Shown piece by piece: positions 20,298-22,500 of a stretch of DNA of 22,500 nucleotides. The stretch spans positions 1-22,500 of the forward strand of contig QANT01005376.1 of NCBI GenBank assembly GCA_003254885.1. The letters are read 5' to 3'. Position 1 is the stretch's first letter, and the number at the start of each line of letters is the position of its first letter. This DNA is from Purshia tridentata. Its lineage: Eukaryota; Streptophyta; Magnoliopsida; Rosales; Rosaceae. The notes below the pieces were generated by a model. The model was given only the letters and a program-made list of their open reading frames with translations, was not told the DNA's origin and did not search any database. Position numbers and translations under genes: made by a program.

Positions 20298-21785
20298 TTA
20301 CCCAACACTTTGATCATCACCGGAATCTTTAAGAGACAAAAGTTGGGTAAAGTAATTAGTGGCAGATTGAGGCAAGCAAATGCACACAAGCATTGCCCCA
20401 GCAGGATGATCATGAGCCTCTGGTTCTGGCAAGAAAACACAAACTTGTGGAGTTGGAGTGAGATCTATGGGACCCGCATAAATGGGTCTTCCCCATCCAA
20501 AATCCGCAGATTCATAGATTGAAAACCGATTCCATTGTGTTATTGTTAATTTGCCTCCAAATTCCAGCCTTCTTGGCCTGTCTACTTCCACATAATCCAC
20601 CGTGGATCTCAGATACTCCTCGGAAACTCCGACCCGGGCTTCACCAACCAATCGGGTTATCTTTGAGAACCTTCCATAAACAAGCTTTCTCACAGTGCTC
20701 GTCACACAAGCCAAGCACACTGCATTCCCATAAAACCCATCTTTTAAAGGTGGGTTTTTGAACTTCTGGCGGGCATTGACAGAGAATGTGAGCCTGAGCT
20801 CATAGTTCAGTGGTTTCACATCAAGTGCTTTGACCCATGACCTCCATATATGAGCTGCCATGGCATCGAAGGTACTGCAGGTAATGTTGGGTACATCATC
20901 ATCGTCTGGTTGAGCCAAGTTTTTCAGCCATGCCTGGAATTCACGGCTTATTCGGTAGCATTTTTGGACAGGTTTGGTTTGCCAAAGGCTCATTGTGAGG
21001 CTGGAGCCATCGTCAATTCTCATGAACTCAATATGTGGGAATTTCACAAGAGGTGGGTCTCTAGGCCTGAAAAACTCCCTGTCCCAACATGGCTCAGGGT
21101 TTGTGATCAAAGTCCCTGCTTTTGCTGTGGCGGCCCATGAACTCAGAAATTGCATAGCACCAATCCCATCGCAGATGCAGTGGCAGATTCTCAGCCCAAG
21201 GCTGAACCCACCACAGCTGAAAAGGGTGACCTGAGCAATCACTAATGGCATGTCAAGGACTTTGTAGGGCTCTTCATTTGGGAACCTAAAGATGAGTGGG
21301 GTCCATGCTGGGTTTGGGACTTTGAGGTCTCCTAAATCGGCCAAGGCCATTTCGGAGTGTGCCTCCACCATTAGTGCTCCTTGTTCTTGCCCCATAAACA
21401 CTTCCAGCTTCCCATTCTTGGTCTCCCTCAGCCTACCCGATAAAGGGTAGTAAGGGACCAGAACACTGGCGAGGGCATCGCGCAGTGTTTGCATAACAGG
21501 GGCTCTTTGGTCATTTTCTGATGCATAAAAGTATACTGTTGGAGTGAAAACTCGGGCTCCGACCGCATCATCAAGGTTGGAAAGGTAGAGGGTTTGGCCG
21601 GGAGCAGCAGGAGTTGGCCCTGAGGGCTTGACTGGGCCCATATGATCAATGGTGATGGGGATGTGCAGGTGAGGGAAGTGGAGCTCTTGAACCCATGGAG
21701 GAGCCATGAGAGGTAGTGCTGTTGCAGATGGAGACCATGTTTGCCCAAAACCCACATTTGTAGAGAGTAATTCTCTCCTTGACAT
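20298..21785 (-). CDS. BAHD-family acyltransferase
   Basis: This intact, intronless gene encodes 495 residues, somewhat longer than the usual 430-460. BAHD enzymes are cytosolic and transfer an acyl group from acyl-CoA to an alcohol or amine. The catalytic HXXXD motif is HCICD at residues 202-206. The structural DFGWG motif is at 428-432, and NARQ at 337-340 fits the conserved NxR region. YPLSGRLR at about 113-120 is also typical of the family. The extra length is an N-terminal extension of some 60 residues before TLYLSNLDD. That LSNLDD...GARVFTPTVYFY start resembles, from memory, the clade with brassinosteroid-related acyltransferases, but I cannot fix the substrate. Hydroxycinnamoyl or alcohol acyltransfer is equally possible. 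The ATG at 21785 is the first in frame and lies 70 nt below a TATA box. No damage is seen. Confidence 0.92.
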   Translation of the reverse strand: MSRRELLSTNVGFGQTWSPSATALPLMAPPWVQELHFPHLHIPITIDHMGPVKPSGPTPAAPGQTLYLSNLDDAVGARVFTPTVYFYASENDQRAPVMQTLRDALASVLVPYYPLSGRLRETKNGKLEVFMGQEQGALMVEAHSEMALADLGDLKVPNPAWTPLIFRFPNEEPYKVLDMPLVIAQVTLFSCGGFSLGLRICHCICDGIGAMQFLSSWAATAKAGTLITNPEPCWDREFFRPRDPPLVKFPHIEFMRIDDGSSLTMSLWQTKPVQKCYRISREFQAWLKNLAQPDDDDVPNITCSTFDAMAAHIWRSWVKALDVKPLNYELRLTFSVNARQKFKNPPLKDGFYGNAVCLACVTSTVRKLVYGRFSKITRLVGEARVGVSEEYLRSTVDYVEVDRPRRLEFGGKLTITQWNRFSIYESADFGWGRPIYAGPIDLTPTPQVCVFLPEPEAHDHPAGAMLVCICLPQSATNYFTQLLSLKDSGDDQSVG

Positions 21786-21854
21786 GCAAAGATGCTTGGG
21801 ATTATAAATACATGAGGAATTTAAAGGGCATTGGTGTGGAACTTTGGGTAGTGT

Positions 21855-21864
21855 TTTTATATAT
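21855..21864 (-). promoter_or_regulatory. TATA box of the BAHD gene
   Basis: The minus strand reads TAATATATAAAAACAC, a textbook TATA box, about 70 nt upstream of the BAHD ATG. It predicts a leader of about 40 nt. Confidence 0.65.
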
Positions 21865-22332
21865 TATCTAAAAATATTTAATCTTTGATTCATCTAGTCA
21901 CGCTGAGAATTCTGTCTTTGTGTGAAGCTCCTTCGTTTTATTTTCTCTTCTTGGGTAAATTTCAGGGAACAAAGAAAGACGCATGGTAAAATGCATGAAG
22001 AGGGTTATCAAACTGATAGATCACCAACATATTGTAAAGGAAAATTTAATATAAATACTTTTATAAAAGATGGAGGCTAGAAGAGTGGAAGGGCCTGCTT
22101 ATAATTACATGATATATATATTGGGAGATGCAAGATTCTTCAGTCATACCTGTATAAAACACCAAGAAGTTCACCAAAAATTTTCCGGACAAGAATCTGA
22201 AATGAATTTGCTTGTTTGATTTTTTTATCCTTCCATGGTAACTACTCTTTTACTAATTTGACCATTTTAGTAATCATTTGCAACTTAGTAGGCTTCCAAC
22301 AGCAAACACTTTTCTCATGTTAAAAGGCACCT
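21865..22332. other. Intergenic region: BAHD promoter and transporter 3' UTR
   Basis: No gene is supported. The left part is the upstream promoter of the acyltransferase and the right part the 3' UTR of the sugar transporter. I see no strong motif beyond AT-rich runs such as ATGATATATATATTGG near 22109-22124. Confidence 0.5.
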
Positions 22333-22500
22333 CTATTCTTGTGGAAGGAGCGCTATCTCAATTTCTTGGAGTGATTTTCCTTTAGTTTCCACCACATTTC
22401 GTTTCACGAAAACCACAGCCATCAAGCAAAAGGTACCAAACATAGAATACAGAAGCCCCGGGCCCAATTGTTCCAGCAGCTGCAAGAATAGCAATCCCAC
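22333..22500 (-). CDS. Plastidic glucose transporter-like protein, C-terminal end (partial)
   Basis: The last 55 codons and TAG of a gene that runs off the right edge. The peptide begins VGLLFLQLLEQLGPG, continues through a final membrane segment (LYSMFGTFCLMAVVFV) and ends with ETKGKSLQEIEIALLPQE. The PETKG-like ETKGKSLQEIE signature marks the end of the last helix in major facilitator sugar transporters. The exact wording resembles the probable plastidic glucose transporter 1 group (Arabidopsis At1g05030), which would move glucose across the plastid envelope. The frame is open to the window edge. An acceptor-like TTCTTGCAG lies at about 22480-22488, but homology favours coding through it. 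Confidence 0.85.
   Translation of the reverse strand: MGLLFLQLLEQLGPGLLYSMFGTFCLMAVVFVKRNVVETKGKSLQEIEIALLPQE

Overview
This is plant nuclear DNA. It is AT-rich, its genes carry GT-AG introns, and the genes are plant-type: an 8-cysteine lipid-transfer protein, GRV2/RME-8, a CTC-interacting-domain (CID) protein, a BAHD acyltransferase and a plastid-type sugar transporter. From remembered resemblance of the GRV2 protein I would guess a eudicot of the rose family, perhaps Prunus. I could not check that. All recognisable genes lie on the minus strand in tandem, so the window reads from high to low coordinates.

Layout. 22333-22500: last 55 codons of a plastidic glucose transporter-like gene that continues past the right edge. 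20298-21785: intronless BAHD acyltransferase with its own TATA box. 17405-18164: small PABP-interacting CID protein (PAM2 + CUE), with probable 5'UTR exons at 19353-19453 and from 19546 up, and a 379-bp foldback MITE inside the leader intron. 2597-15839: GRV2, the plant RME-8 DnaJ-family endosomal protein. I rebuilt it as 22 exons and 2,589 codons plus stop; every junction is GT-AG and the reading frame is kept across all 21 introns. 976-1555: remains of a GPI-anchored-type non-specific lipid-transfer protein that appears to be a pseudogene. 1-975: AT-rich intergenic DNA with a short tandem repeat and a TGGGCC/T cluster.

The genes do not look functionally linked. GRV2 works in endosome-to-vacuole trafficking, the CID protein in RNA or ubiquitin-related regulation, the BAHD enzyme in specialised metabolism, and the transporter in plastid sugar exchange. 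I found no CRISPR array, rRNA, complete tRNA, virus or other mobile gene cluster, and no convincing new multi-gene system. The points most worth a second look are the damaged LTP gene, the MITE in the CID leader intron, the uORFs and ATG-less upstream frame of GRV2, and the alternative splice sites at the CID 3' end.
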